DNA of 7,403 nt from Chloroflexota bacterium (GCA_003520455.1 DOUV01000807.1:1-7403); one strand, 5' to 3'. Positions 1-7,403 are shown, counted from the first letter of the stretch. Notes: generated from the letters alone by a model not told the origin. Numbers and translations are program-made.

Positions 1-75
1 CAAACCAGCGCCGGCGACTTGTACCAATTCGCCAACAGGATCATATCAACACATCATCGGAAAATGGAACATTGA
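1..75 (+). CDS. Possible C-terminal tail of a convergent gene (partial)
   Basis: Frame 1 is open from the window edge to a TGA at 73-75 and would encode 24 residues ending HHRKMEH. The stop lies 7 bases before the A-tract of a hairpin that works as a terminator in both directions, which is what a convergent gene end would look like. The other two plus frames are also open here but run through the hairpin, so they fit less well. No domain is recognisable in so short a piece and no function is proposed. It could equally be non-coding DNA. Confidence 0.25.
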   Translation, partial: QTSAGDLYQFANRIISTHHRKMEH

Positions 76-82
76 TACTGGC

Positions 83-143
83 AAAAAAAGGAGGGACGCA
101 CGGGCCACCTGTCCCCGAATGGGGGGTGCACCCCTCCTTTTTT
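83..143. terminator. Bidirectional intrinsic terminator after metK
   Basis: An A-run plus GGAGGG (84-95) is perfectly complementary to CCCTCC plus a T-run (132-143). The loop side contains a second small hairpin, CCCC-GAAT-GGGG, at about 113-124. Read on the minus strand the structure ends in seven U residues; read on the plus strand it ends in six. It can therefore stop the SAM operon, whose last stop codon is 37 bases away at 180-182, and also any transcript arriving from the left. Confidence 0.85.
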
Positions 144-179
144 ACCATCGTTTGAAGAATCGTGAGCTGACGCCCTCGT

Positions 180-1415
180 TCAGGCCGGCACAGGCTCGGA
201 GAGCCCGGCCGCCACACGCAGCTCGGTCACCCGGTTGGTTTGCTCCCAGGGCAGGTCGAGATCGTTGCGGCCGAAGTGGCCGTAGGCGGCCGTCTGGCGG
301 TAGATCGGATGCCGCAGTTCCAGGTCGCGGATGATCGCGCCAGGGCGCAGATCGAAGACCCGCTCGATCGCGCTGACGATCGTCGCGTCGCTGACTTTCC
401 CGGTGCCGAAGGTCTCGATATTGACCGAGAGGGGGTGAGCCACCCCGATGGCGTAGGCCACCTGGATCTCACAGCGATCGGCCAGGCCAGCGGCGACGAC
501 ATTCTTGGCAACCCAGCGCGCGGCGTAGGCGCCCGAACGATCGACCTTCGTCGGATCTTTGCCGCTGAAAGCGCCCCCGCCGTGGCGGCTCATCCCGCCG
601 TAGGTGTCCACAATAATCTTGCGGCCGGTCAGGCCGGCATCACCCATCGGCCCGCCAACGACGAAGCGGCCGGTCGGATTGATGTAAATCTTGAGGTTCT
701 TGTCCACCATCTCCGGCGGCAGCACCGGCATGATGACGTGCTCGATCACGCCCTGCCGGAGCGCTTCCTGGCTGATGGTGGGAGCGTGCTGGGTCGAGAC
801 CAGCACGGTGTCGACGCGCTTCGGTTTCCCATAGCTGTACTCGATGGTGACCTGGCTCTTGCCGTCGGGCCGCAGCCAGGGAAGTGTCCCATCCTTGCGC
901 AGGGTCGCGAGCCGCAACGTAAGCTTGTGGGCCAGTGAGATCGGCATCGGCATCAACTCAGGCGTCTCCGTGCAGGCAAAGCCAAACATCATCCCCTGGT
1001 CGCCGGCGCCAATCCGGTCGAGATCTTCCTCGGCCGGGCCAGCGCCGTTGCTGCGAAACTCGAGCGCCTGGTTCACCCCCATCGCAATGTCATTGGACTG
1101 GGCGGCAATCGCAACGAGAACCCCGCACGTCTCCCCATCGAAGCCCTTGTCCGAGTCGTCGAAGCCAATTTCCTTGACAACGCGCCGCACGAGGATGTCG
1201 AAATTGACGAACGCATTGGTGGTGATCTCGCCGAAGCACAGAACAAAGCCGGTCTTCACCGCAGTCTCGCAGGCCACACGACTATAGGGGTCTTGCGCCA
1301 GGCAGGCATCCAGTACCGCATCCGAGATCTGATCGCACATCTTGTCAGGGTGACCTTCCGTCACCGACTCGGACGTGAAGAAGAGTTGCGGGCTCTCCAT
1401 GAAGGTCGTACTCAT
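180..1415 (-). CDS. metK: S-adenosylmethionine synthetase (methionine adenosyltransferase)
   Basis: This cytosolic enzyme makes SAM from methionine and ATP, releasing phosphate and pyrophosphate. The 411-residue product has the usual full length for bacterial MetK. Visible signatures are GHPDK at residues 21-25 (catalytic His22), [10 protein letters not shown] at 136-145, DTYGG at 270-274, and the glycine-rich [16 protein letters not shown] at 279-294, which supplies phosphate- and metal-binding Lys and Asp residues. The ATG at 1415 is preceded by AAAGGAG with an 11-base spacer; a second ATG five codons in (1400) would also leave the core intact. It is the last gene of the mtnA-adoK-ahcY-metK unit, 92 bases after ahcY, and has a terminator just downstream. 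As part of the SAM-I riboswitch transcript it should be repressed by its own product. The sequence looks intact. Confidence 0.97.
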   Translation of the reverse strand: MSTTFMESPQLFFTSESVTEGHPDKMCDQISDAVLDACLAQDPYSRVACETAVKTGFVLCFGEITTNAFVNFDILVRRVVKEIGFDDSDKGFDGETCGVLVAIAAQSNDIAMGVNQALEFRSNGAGPAEEDLDRIGAGDQGMMFGFACTETPELMPMPISLAHKLTLRLATLRKDGTLPWLRPDGKSQVTIEYSYGKPKRVDTVLVSTQHAPTISQEALRQGVIEHVIMPVLPPEMVDKNLKIYINPTGRFVVGGPMGDAGLTGRKIIVDTYGGMSRHGGGAFSGKDPTKVDRSGAYAARWVAKNVVAAGLADRCEIQVAYAIGVAHPLSVNIETFGTGKVSDATIVSAIERVFDLRPGAIIRDLELRHPIYRQTAAYGHFGRNDLDLPWEQTNRVTELRVAAGLSEPVPA

Positions 1416-1476
1416 CGGAAATCAAACTCCTTTCAGGGGTCGGGGGTTCAGCAGTTGGAAGTCGGGATCAGGGTTC

Positions 1477-1498
1477 GGGACCAGGCATCTCCTGGCCC
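1477..1498 (-). other. Hairpin in the ahcY-metK spacer
   Basis: In the 92-base gap between ahcY and metK, CCAGG and CCTGG face each other around a 5-base loop, and flanking G and C runs extend the stem. No U-tract follows on the minus strand, so it does not look like an intrinsic terminator. It may be a processing or stability element in the mRNA, or simply GC-rich spacer. The rest of the gap is a C-rich degenerate repeat of CCCGA-like words, followed by the metK ribosome binding site. Confidence 0.4.
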
Positions 1499-1507
1499 CC
1501 GGCCCCA

Positions 1508-2851
<1,344 letters not shown>

Positions 2852-3820
2852 CTATGATTCCAGCAGGCGCGCCACCATGGGCGCAGGTCCAAAAGTTCGT
2901 TCGTACCGCGCCAGGAACTCGGCGTGGGTGAAGACGTGATTTTGGGGGCCGATCTGCTCGAGCGAGTAGGTCGCCGCCAGCGAGCCGAGCCGCCCACACG
3001 TCTCCCAATCAACCCCATGCAGATAGCCCTTGATGAACCCGGCGCGGTAGGCGTCGCCCACACCGGTAGGATCGGCGATGCGGTCCGGCGGCACCGCCGG
3101 AACATGGTAGACGTGCCCGTCATTGATGATCGTCGAGCCCTGCTCGCCCCGCGTCACTACCAATGTGCGCACCAGGGCACGGATCTCGGCGGAGGTGAGG
3201 CCACTCTTTTTCTCGATCATCCCCAACTCGTAATCGTTGACCACCAGCAGCTCGCTCGCACGAATGCCCGCGAGCAACTCATCCGCCGAGAGCCGGACAA
3301 TCTGCTGGCTCGGATCGTAGAGCAGGGAGATCCCGAGCTCGAGACACTCGCGCACATACTTTGCCATAGCGCGCGGGTCGGTAGGCGAGACCACGGCCAG
3401 CCGGACCTGGCGATAGTCGAGGTCGCTAAACGAAAGTTCACCGGCGTATGCCATCGCGCCGGTGTAGAAGTTGGCGATTTGGCGGTTGGCGCGGTCGGTG
3501 GAGACGAAGAAGGAAGCCGTAAATTCGTTGGGGATAACCTTGATGGCCGAGGTATCAACCCCGTGGGCTTCAAGGATGACCCGGTAGTCGCCGAAATCCT
3601 GTCCGACGGTTGCCATCACGGTCGGATGTTCGCCCAGAAGCGCCAGGGTGTAGGCGATGTTGGTCGCCACCCCACCGCGCTCTTTGCGCATTGAATCGAC
3701 CAGGAAACTCACGCTCAGGCGGTCGATATGCTCCGGCAAGATGTGCTCGCTAAAATGGCCGGGGAAAAACATGATGTAATCGTATGCGGCACTCCCCGCC
3801 AAAACGATCGATGGGGCCAT
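2852..3820 (-). CDS. PfkB-family sugar kinase, likely adenosine kinase
   Basis: The predicted reaction is adenosine plus ATP to AMP plus ADP in the cytosol. The 322-residue protein has the ribokinase/PfkB layout: an N-terminal substrate strand with GSAAYDYIMFFPG (9-21), the GGVATN motif at 49-54, and the C-terminal anion-hole signature DPTGVGDAYRAGF from residue 250 with catalytic base Asp256. From memory it resembles mycobacterial AdoK along its length: FSE.LLPEH near the start, SFLVD, DPSQQ.ARLS in the middle, NDYE, and the DPTGVGDAFRAGF region. The ATG at 3820 aligns with that family's start; its only ribosome binding site, AGGAGGAAGGA (3837-3847), is unusually far at 16 bases, and no closer start codon exists in frame. 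Its place before ahcY, which produces adenosine, supports adenosine rather than a sugar as substrate. Other nucleoside or sugar kinases remain possible. The symbol adoK is used informally. Confidence 0.85.
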   Translation of the reverse strand: MAPSIVLAGSAAYDYIMFFPGHFSEHILPEHIDRLSVSFLVDSMRKERGGVATNIAYTLALLGEHPTVMATVGQDFGDYRVILEAHGVDTSAIKVIPNEFTASFFVSTDRANRQIANFYTGAMAYAGELSFSDLDYRQVRLAVVSPTDPRAMAKYVRECLELGISLLYDPSQQIVRLSADELLAGIRASELLVVNDYELGMIEKKSGLTSAEIRALVRTLVVTRGEQGSTIINDGHVYHVPAVPPDRIADPTGVGDAYRAGFIKGYLHGVDWETCGRLGSLAATYSLEQIGPQNHVFTHAEFLARYERTFGPAPMVARLLES

Positions 3821-3836
3821 GATGAAGTCTGGGATA

Positions 3837-3847
3837 TCCTTCCTCCT
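3837..3847 (-). promoter_or_regulatory. Distant Shine-Dalgarno of the adenosine kinase
   Basis: On the minus strand this reads AGGAGGAAGGA, a near-perfect anti-16S match, but 16 bases separate it from the ATG at 3820. No ATG, GTG or TTG in the kinase frame falls at the usual 5-9 base distance. Either the spacing is tolerated, for example through local folding around the GGGATATCCC palindrome at 3831-3838, or initiation is inefficient. Confidence 0.5.
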
Positions 3848-3895
3848 GGGTATCTTCCCTGTCGGCGGGGCCGGCGCGCGACGTGATTTCTGTTT

Positions 3896-4969
3896 TCAGG
3901 CCTCACGTTTTCTCCGCGCCTTGGCCACCTCGACGACTCGCCGCAACCCTTCCTCGAAAGGCGGATAGACGACGCCCTCCTCGGTGACGATGGCCGTGAT
4001 CAGGCGGGCGGGGGTAACGTCAAAGGCCGGGTTGGCGACCCGCACCCCTTCGGGCGCGATCCCGAGCGGATCGCTGGTGGGGTGGGTCACCTCGCGCGTG
4101 GGGCGCTCCTCAATCGGAATCTCTTTGCCGCTGGGGGTGCGCAGGTCAACCGTCGACGTCGGTGCCACAACGTAAAAAGGAATACCATTGTCCTTGGCGA
4201 CCGCCGCGAGCTTGTAGGTCCCGATCTTGTTGACTGCATCCCCGTTGGCCGCGATACGGTCGGCGCCAACCAGCACCAAGTCCACCTGATCGCTGGCCAT
4301 GAAGTAACCGGCAGCGTTATCCGCGATCAGAGTCATGGGAATGCCCCACTGCATCAACTCCCAGGCAGTCAGCCGGGCGCCTTGCAGCCGCGGGCGGGTC
4401 TCATCGACGAAGACGTGCACCTCTTTGCCCAACTCGTGGGCAGAGCGAACGACCCCCAGCGCCGTCCCCCAATCCACCGCCGCCAGCCCACCTGTGTTGC
4501 AGTGGTGCAGGATATTGGCCCGCGGCGGCACGAGCTCGGCGCCATAGGCCCCCATCCGCTTGTTGATCTCTACGTCCTCGTCGGCGATGCGACAGGCCTC
4601 AGCCAGAAGCGCGGCCTTAACCTCCTCGACCGACTCGCTCTCGAGGCTACGCGCCAGGTGGAGCATGCGCTCCAGCCCCCACCGCAGATTCACAGCTGTG
4701 GGCCGCGCCGCCAGAAGGACCTCGGACGCCATCTGGAGACCTCCCAGGAAAGCCTCCATGCTGGTGGCCGGCGATTGCCCCGCGGCCAGGGCCAGGCCAA
4801 ACGCCGCCGTGGCGCCAATCGCTGGCGCTCCTCGTACGTACATCTCGGTGATGGCCCGGGCCACCTCGCGGTAGTCGGCAAACTCGGCGATCTCGAGTGT
4901 GTGCGGCAAACGGCGTTGGTCAATCATCTTGACCGTACCCTGCTCAGTATCCCACCAAACCGTGCGCAT
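3896..4969 (-). CDS. mtnA: S-methyl-5-thioribose-1-phosphate isomerase
   Basis: MtnA converts 5-methylthioribose 1-phosphate to 5-methylthioribulose 1-phosphate in the methionine salvage pathway, which recovers the methylthio group of SAM. The protein belongs to the aIF2B/eIF2B-like isomerase family. From the ATG at 4969 it is 357 residues, normal for the family. Signatures are RGAPAIG at residues 46-52, the catalytic-cysteine segment [11 protein letters not shown] with Cys157, and [11 protein letters not shown] with the catalytic acid Asp237. The frame could open at a TTG at 5002, but that codon lies inside a 39-bp repeat. The ATG at 4969 has AGGGAG four bases upstream and begins with the expected MRTVWWD, so it is preferred. 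It is the first gene after the riboswitch leader, 75 bases before the adenosine kinase. No other salvage genes (mtnP, mtnK, mtnB, mtnC, mtnD) are in the window. Confidence 0.95.
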   Translation of the reverse strand: MRTVWWDTEQGTVKMIDQRRLPHTLEIAEFADYREVARAITEMYVRGAPAIGATAAFGLALAAGQSPATSMEAFLGGLQMASEVLLAARPTAVNLRWGLERMLHLARSLESESVEEVKAALLAEACRIADEDVEINKRMGAYGAELVPPRANILHHCNTGGLAAVDWGTALGVVRSAHELGKEVHVFVDETRPRLQGARLTAWELMQWGIPMTLIADNAAGYFMASDQVDLVLVGADRIAANGDAVNKIGTYKLAAVAKDNGIPFYVVAPTSTVDLRTPSGKEIPIEERPTREVTHPTSDPLGIAPEGVRVANPAFDVTPARLITAIVTEEGVVYPPFEEGLRRVVEVAKARRKREA

Positions 4970-4973
4970 CTCG

Positions 4974-4980
4974 CTCCCTA
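4974..4980 (-). promoter_or_regulatory. Ribosome binding site fixing the mtnA start
   Basis: The minus strand reads TAGGGAG followed by CGAG and the ATG at 4969. This purine-rich site favours 4969 over the in-frame TTG at 5002, which has an in-frame TGA directly before it and no Shine-Dalgarno sequence. Confidence 0.7.
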
Positions 4981-4994
4981 TCAACGGCCTGCGC

Positions 4995-5033
4995 CCTGCC
5001 AATCAACTCCAGCCTGTCGCAGACGCTGCCATC
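4995..5033. repeat. 39-bp direct repeat, copy 1
   Basis: This segment is identical over 39 bases to 5068-5106, with 34 unrelated bases between the copies (73-base offset). It begins CCTGCCAATCAACTCC on the plus strand and ends CTGCCATC. Read on the minus strand it is exactly 13 open codons ([13 protein letters not shown]). The offset is not a multiple of three, so the two copies are in different frames and do not form one protein. It ends 26 bases before the mtnA ATG. Confidence 0.9.
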
Positions 5034-5067
5034 TGGTTCAACGTGCTGTTTTTGCTGGTGACGGTGG

Positions 5068-5106
5068 CCTGCCAATCAACTCCAGCCTGTCGCAGACGCT
5101 GCCATC
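5068..5106. repeat. 39-bp direct repeat, copy 2
   Basis: It is identical to 4995-5033. On the minus strand the reading frame around this copy extends upstream as NGCGVSNYEIRP before the shared 13 residues, which looks more like coding sequence than random GC-rich DNA. It continues only briefly afterwards before a TGA. It could be a fragment of a decayed or transposed gene; no family is recognised. Confidence 0.9.
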
Positions 5107-5134
5107 GGGACGAATCTCGTAGTTGCTAACTCCA

Positions 5135-5234
5135 CAGCCGTTCCCGGCAGATCGCCAGATCCGCCGACGGCGCTGGCGGACCACGCTCCTTGCGTCAGCC
5201 CAGTGGCCTGGATGTGGCCATCCAGGCCGAGCGG
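5135..5234. repeat. 100-bp tandem repeat, unit 1
   Basis: The unit starts CAGCCG and repeats at an exact 100-base offset, with about 7 mismatches by eye. Internal structure includes TCCGCC facing GGCGGA near 5159-5181, and a perfect 9-bp hairpin, GGCCTGGAT-GTGGCC-ATCCAGGCC, at 5205-5228. The arms suggest a folded RNA or a palindromic extragenic element. No target-site duplication or transposase is visible. Confidence 0.9.
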
Positions 5235-5334
5235 CAGCCGCTCTCGGCGGATCGCCAGATCCGCCGACGGCGCTGGCGGACCAGGCCCTTTTCGTCAGCC
5301 CAGTGGCCTGGATGTGGCCATCCAGGCCGAGCGG
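5235..5334. repeat. 100-bp tandem repeat, unit 2
   Basis: This is the second unit, directly abutting the first. Its 9-bp hairpin is unchanged at 5305-5328, and most differences fall in the linker at 5284-5292 and near the 5' edge, so the palindrome appears conserved. The unit ends can also pair: AGCCGCTC...GG near 5236 with CCGAGCGGCT ending at 5336. This would give a three-way folded structure in the leader RNA. Confidence 0.9.
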
Positions 5335-5428
5335 CTGAGGAGTTACGTATATTGCTGCTCAATACATAGCACACGAATGGAGTCCGTCAGGATGCGAGAC
5401 CTCCTTGGCGCACTCCCGCTCGTCCCAT

Positions 5429-5458
5429 AAAAAAAGAAATCTCTCGTAGAGAGAGATT
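5429..5458 (-). terminator. Riboswitch-controlled intrinsic terminator
   Basis: On the minus strand AATCTCTC, a 5-base loop and GAGAGATT form an 8-bp stem (5438-5458) followed by TCTTTTTTTAT. It begins about 20 bases after the P1 3' strand of the SAM-I aptamer. The aptamer tail GAGAGAT (5483-5489), which includes part of P1, is perfectly complementary to ATCTCTC of the terminator 5' arm (5451-5457). A second register pairs 5476-5482 with 5449-5455. This is the expected antiterminator: SAM binding keeps P1 closed and frees the terminator to form. Confidence 0.9.
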
Positions 5459-5477
5459 CGCTCAGACGCGGCTCCCT

Positions 5478-5636
5478 CTCTCATCTCTCAGGCCTGCCGC
5501 CTGCCGACGGCAGTGTCGCCTGCCGGAATTGGCACCGCGGCATGAGACTTGATTCGCCCGATGGGCAGCTATCGCAGCACTCAGCCTGGTTGCCGGGGTT
5601 TCACTGGGCCGGTCCCTCCACCCCTCTGGATAAGAG
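5478..5636 (-). ncRNA. SAM-I (S-box) riboswitch aptamer
   Basis: The minus strand carries the S-box core. P1 is CTCTTATC (5629-5636) pairing over 8 bp with GATGAGAG (5478-5485). Between them are AGAGGGGTGGAGGGACCGGC with the kink-turn region, the TGAAACCCCGGCAACC segment, the GGTGCCAATTCC segment joining P3 and P4, and P4 closed by CAGGC/GCCTG just before AGAGATGAGAG. P3 (about 60 nt) and P4 (about 35 nt, with an inner CTGCC-GTC-GGCAG hairpin) are enlarged, making the aptamer about 159 nt. It binds SAM and should switch off mtnA, adoK, ahcY and metK through the terminator that follows. A promoter lies a suitable distance upstream. Confidence 0.95.
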
Positions 5637-5666
5637 CGTCGCTTTTCGATTGAAGGATCAATGTCA

Positions 5667-5695
5667 AGCATAACACGCGCCCCACAGATTGTCAA
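5667..5695 (-). promoter_or_regulatory. Sigma-70 type promoter of the SAM-cycle operon
   Basis: On the minus strand a perfect TTGACA (5690-5695) is followed after 17 bases by TATGCT (5667-5672). Transcription would begin near 5660, about 24 bases before the riboswitch P1 stem. It is the best promoter match in the window. Confidence 0.8.
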
Positions 5696-5707
5696 ATGAT
5701 TTTGACA
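5690..5707. promoter_or_regulatory. Perfect inverted repeat overlapping the -35 box, possible operator
   Basis: TGTCAAA (5690-5696), TGAT and TTTGACA (5701-5707) form an 18-bp dyad with perfect 7-bp arms. One arm contains the -35 box of the SAM operon, and the other presents a TTGACA on the opposite strand. A repressor bound here would block the promoter. It could instead be a chance arrangement of two divergent -35-like hexamers; no good -10 follows on the plus strand. Confidence 0.45.
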
Positions 5708-5818
5708 GTATTTGGATGACAAACCGGCCAGAAACGGGCGGTCAGGGTTTACAGTTCTGTCATCAGCGGAGAGAACGGCTGTATCAAACGTAACGATGGT
5801 AAGGGGCTGGAAAATGCC

Positions 5819-5847
5819 AGGACATTGCGCCCTTCGTCGCTGATAAC
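5819..5847 (+). promoter_or_regulatory. Weak candidate promoter for the TPR lipoprotein gene
   Basis: AGGACA (5819-5824) and GATAAC (5842-5847) each match the consensus at four of six positions and are 17 bases apart, with a TG just before the -10 region. The ATG lies about 140 bases downstream. The rest of 5708-5985 shows no gene, and there is no clear Shine-Dalgarno before 5986. Confidence 0.22.
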
Positions 5848-5985
5848 TTGTTGTTACTTGCTGCGCATCGGCTCGAGGGCTGGCGCGGCCCAAACGTCCG
5901 AACTGTTCGCTCGGGAACCTGGCCCTTCCAAACCTGGCGGCGGCGGCTTTGACAGCCGGCTGACGCTCCTCCCATAATCTCCGCC

Positions 5986-7403
5986 ATGATGCAATCCTGC
6001 CCCCCGGCCACATCGCGCCGGCTGACGCTCCCTCTCTGCCTGATCGTGGTCGCCCTGCTCGGCTGTCGGAAGAGCAGCGCGGCCCCGGCGACGACACCGA
6101 CCGTTGTGGACGTAGCCCTCCGCCATGCGGCCGAAACCACCGCTATCGCCCTGCTGATGCCCAGTGCCACGCCGAGCGCGACGATCAGTCCGACGGCAAC
6201 AATTACCCCGCCGCCGACTATCACTGCGACGCCGACCGCCACCCCTGAGCCGCGGGTTCGCATGCAGGCGGCCGCCGAGGCGACCCGCCTGGGCGATTAC
6301 GAGATTGCCCTTGACCATTACGAGCAATTGCGTGCCCACCCGCTGTATGGCGCGGAGGCCACCTACCGCCTGGGCGACGCCGCCTTTCGGAATGAGGAGT
6401 GGAGCCGGGCGGTGGTCGCCTGGGAAGCCTATCTCGCGCAGTGGCCCCAGGGCCGGTGGGTGCCGGAGGTCCACTTCATGCTCGGCCGGGCGCTGGCCAC
6501 CCTCGGCCAGCACGAGCAGGCGATCACCCATTTTGAAGCCTACGATCGGGCTCGCGACGCGGCCGATGACGTGGCCGCCGAGCAGCTCGGTGAGAGCCTG
6601 GAGGCACTCGGGCGTGACGACGAAGCCGCGGTCCAATTCGAGCGCGTCTACACCTTACGCGCGGCCGACCGCGTGGCTCGCGCGCTGGCTGCTCGCAGGG
6701 TGGCCGATATCTTCGCCCGCCTGGAGCGCTGGGATCAGGCGGTCACCTGGTACAAGAAGGTACTCGTCGAGGCCCGCGTACAGGCTTACCGGGCAGGCGT
6801 CATTGCGGCTCTGGCTGAGGCCGAGCAGAAGCGTGGCGATCAGGCGGCCGCCGAGCGGCAGTGGCGTATCCTGGTGAAGGGATACCCGACCACGCCTGAG
6901 GCCTACCGTGCGCTGCTCGCCCTGGAAGCCGCCAACCTCACGGTCGAGCCGCTCGACAAAGGGCGCATCCTGGCAGCCAATGGCGACTGGGACGCGGCGA
7001 TCCGAACATTCTACGCCGCCATGCAGAGCGAGCCGCACTCGGCCGATTTGCATTGGGAGGCAGCCCGTGCCTACGAGGGCGCTGGCAACCTCGAGGCAGC
7101 CTGGAAAGAGTACGGTAGCCTGATCGAAACCCATCCCGAGAGCAAGCGCCAGGCGGCCGCCTGGCTCGAGCGCGGCTGGCTGCGCGCCGAGCAGCAGCGC
7201 TACGACGAGGCCCTGGCAACCTTCGAGCGCGTCGTGACCGAGTTCCCTCAAAGCGAGCAGGCGCCAGCCGCTATCGCGGCCGCGGCGCAACTCCTGGCCG
7301 AACGCGGCCGCCCGGAAGAGGCCGCCGCACGCTACGCGCTGCTCGCCAGTCGCTACCCTGAGGCCCCCCAGGCGCCCGAAGCACTCTGGGAGGCGGGCCT
7401 GTT
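5986..7403 (+). CDS. TPR-repeat lipoprotein, N-terminal part (runs off the window)
   Basis: The frame is open from tandem ATGs at 5986/5989 to the window end, giving 472 residues with no stop. Residues 1-27 form a lipoprotein signal: Arg11-Arg12, a hydrophobic stretch LPLCLIVVALL, and lipobox LLGC with Cys27, so the protein should be lipid-anchored outside the cytoplasmic membrane. Residues about 58-88 are a Thr/Pro/Ala linker (SPTATITPPPTITATPTATP). From about residue 90 onward roughly ten helical repeats of 34-38 residues follow, with TPR-like words such as GDYEIALDHYEQL, GQHEQAITHFEAY, ERWDQAVTWYKKVL and QRYDEALATFERVVTEFP. This superhelix resembles the N-terminal part of soluble lytic transglycosylases, or outer-membrane assembly (BamD/YbgF-like) TPR proteins. 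No catalytic domain is in view. It is transcribed divergently from the SAM operon and is probably unrelated to it. Confidence 0.85.
   Translation, partial: MMQSCPPATSRRLTLPLCLIVVALLGCRKSSAAPATTPTVVDVALRHAAETTAIALLMPSATPSATISPTATITPPPTITATPTATPEPRVRMQAAAEATRLGDYEIALDHYEQLRAHPLYGAEATYRLGDAAFRNEEWSRAVVAWEAYLAQWPQGRWVPEVHFMLGRALATLGQHEQAITHFEAYDRARDAADDVAAEQLGESLEALGRDDEAAVQFERVYTLRAADRVARALAARRVADIFARLERWDQAVTWYKKVLVEARVQAYRAGVIAALAEAEQKRGDQAAAERQWRILVKGYPTTPEAYRALLALEAANLTVEPLDKGRILAANGDWDAAIRTFYAAMQSEPHSADLHWEAARAYEGAGNLEAAWKEYGSLIETHPESKRQAAAWLERGWLRAEQQRYDEALATFERVVTEFPQSEQAPAAIAAAAQLLAERGRPEEAAARYALLASRYPEAPQAPEALWEAGL

Larger units (their letters stand above)
5003..5428 (-). other. Repeat-rich leader between riboswitch terminator and mtnA
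   Basis: About 430 bases separate the riboswitch terminator from mtnA, much longer than a typical S-box leader. The stretch contains a 39-bp direct repeat and two tandem 100-bp units. The part between 5336 and 5428 is AT-richer around 5341-5372 and otherwise unremarkable. Open frames crossing it on both strands are made of repeated words such as VAWMWPSRPSG and have no recognisable domain or ribosome binding site, so I do not call a gene. Each 39-bp copy also contains the same 9-codon minus-strand mini-frame (MAASATGWS) without a Shine-Dalgarno sequence. Confidence 0.6.

Noticed and set aside
4970..5002. Upstream TTG as the mtnA start
   Set aside because: It falls inside the 39-bp repeat, lacks a Shine-Dalgarno sequence, and has a stop codon directly before it. 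The ATG at 4969 has both a ribosome binding site and the family-typical N-terminus.
4082..5122. Plus-strand frame of 346 codons opposite mtnA
   Set aside because: The minus strand encodes full-length MtnA with catalytic Cys and Asp motifs; the plus frame is antisense read-through in GC-rich DNA.
4995..5334. CRISPR array
   Set aside because: There are only two copies each of two different repeats, with one spacer or none. No cas genes are nearby.
5135..5334. Insertion sequence or MITE with terminal inverted repeats
   Set aside because: The unit ends can pair, but no target-site duplication or transposase was seen, and the units are tandem. I keep it as a repeat of unknown origin.
5123..5430. 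Overlapping short plus-strand frames with the repeated words VAWMWPSRPSG
   Set aside because: The similarity between them comes from the 100-bp DNA repeat. There is no ribosome binding site and no known domain.
5462..6097. Long minus-strand open frame of 211 codons
   Set aside because: It covers the promoter and riboswitch and overlaps the start of the lipoprotein gene. It has no recognisable domain and an Arg/Ser-rich composition typical of antisense GC-rich DNA.
5854..6636. Minus-strand frame of 260 codons opposite the lipoprotein gene
   Set aside because: The opposite strand has a lipobox, linker and regular TPR pattern. The minus frame is a shadow with low-complexity Arg/Gly stretches.
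6164..6877. Plus-strand frame of 237 codons inside the lipoprotein gene
   Set aside because: It is the +2 frame of the real gene and very rich in Arg, Pro and Ser. The real frame stays open from 5986 to the window end with TPR motifs.

Overview
The window reads as bacterial chromosome of high GC content. The most likely source is a Chloroflexota (green non-sulfur) relative. Evidence for this: an archaeal/Thermotoga-length adenosylhomocysteinase, a PfkB adenosine kinase of the mycobacterial AdoK type, a SAM-I riboswitch, and a lipoprotein with a Thr/Pro linker rich in TAT/TPT steps followed by TPR repeats, a common Chloroflexota surface-protein layout. The phylum is an inference; no 16S rRNA or other marker is present.

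Most of the window (positions 180 to about 5700) is one minus-strand transcription unit for the S-adenosylmethionine (SAM) cycle. Reading on the minus strand, there is a strong promoter (TTGACA, 17 nt, TATGCT; 5667-5695), a SAM-I riboswitch (5478-5636), an intrinsic terminator directly after it (5429-5458), a long repeat-rich leader (about 5428-4970), then mtnA, an adenosine kinase, ahcY and metK. The unit ends at a hairpin with U/A tracts on both sides (83-143). MetK makes SAM. AhcY hydrolyses the S-adenosylhomocysteine left by methyltransferases. The kinase removes the adenosine so that the reversible AhcY reaction runs forward. MtnA salvages methylthioribose phosphate from polyamine-type SAM use. 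High SAM should fold the riboswitch and terminate transcription before all four genes.

The leader between the riboswitch terminator and mtnA has no convincing gene. It holds a 100-bp tandem duplication (about 93% identical, each copy with a perfect 9-bp hairpin) and a 39-bp exact direct repeat, and looks like inserted or expanded DNA.

To the right, a divergent plus-strand gene starts at 5986 and runs off the end. It encodes a lipoprotein with a lipobox Cys, a Thr/Pro linker and about ten TPR-like units, perhaps the N-terminal part of a soluble lytic transglycosylase-like protein. Its catalytic domain, if any, lies outside the window. The intergenic region between the two units carries an 18-bp perfect inverted repeat that overlaps the -35 box of the SAM operon, a possible operator. 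The leftmost 75 bases may be the tail of a convergent gene.

No CRISPR array, transposase, tRNA or rRNA was recognised. The most interesting part is the regulatory architecture (riboswitch, possible operator and repeat-laden leader) rather than a new protein system.
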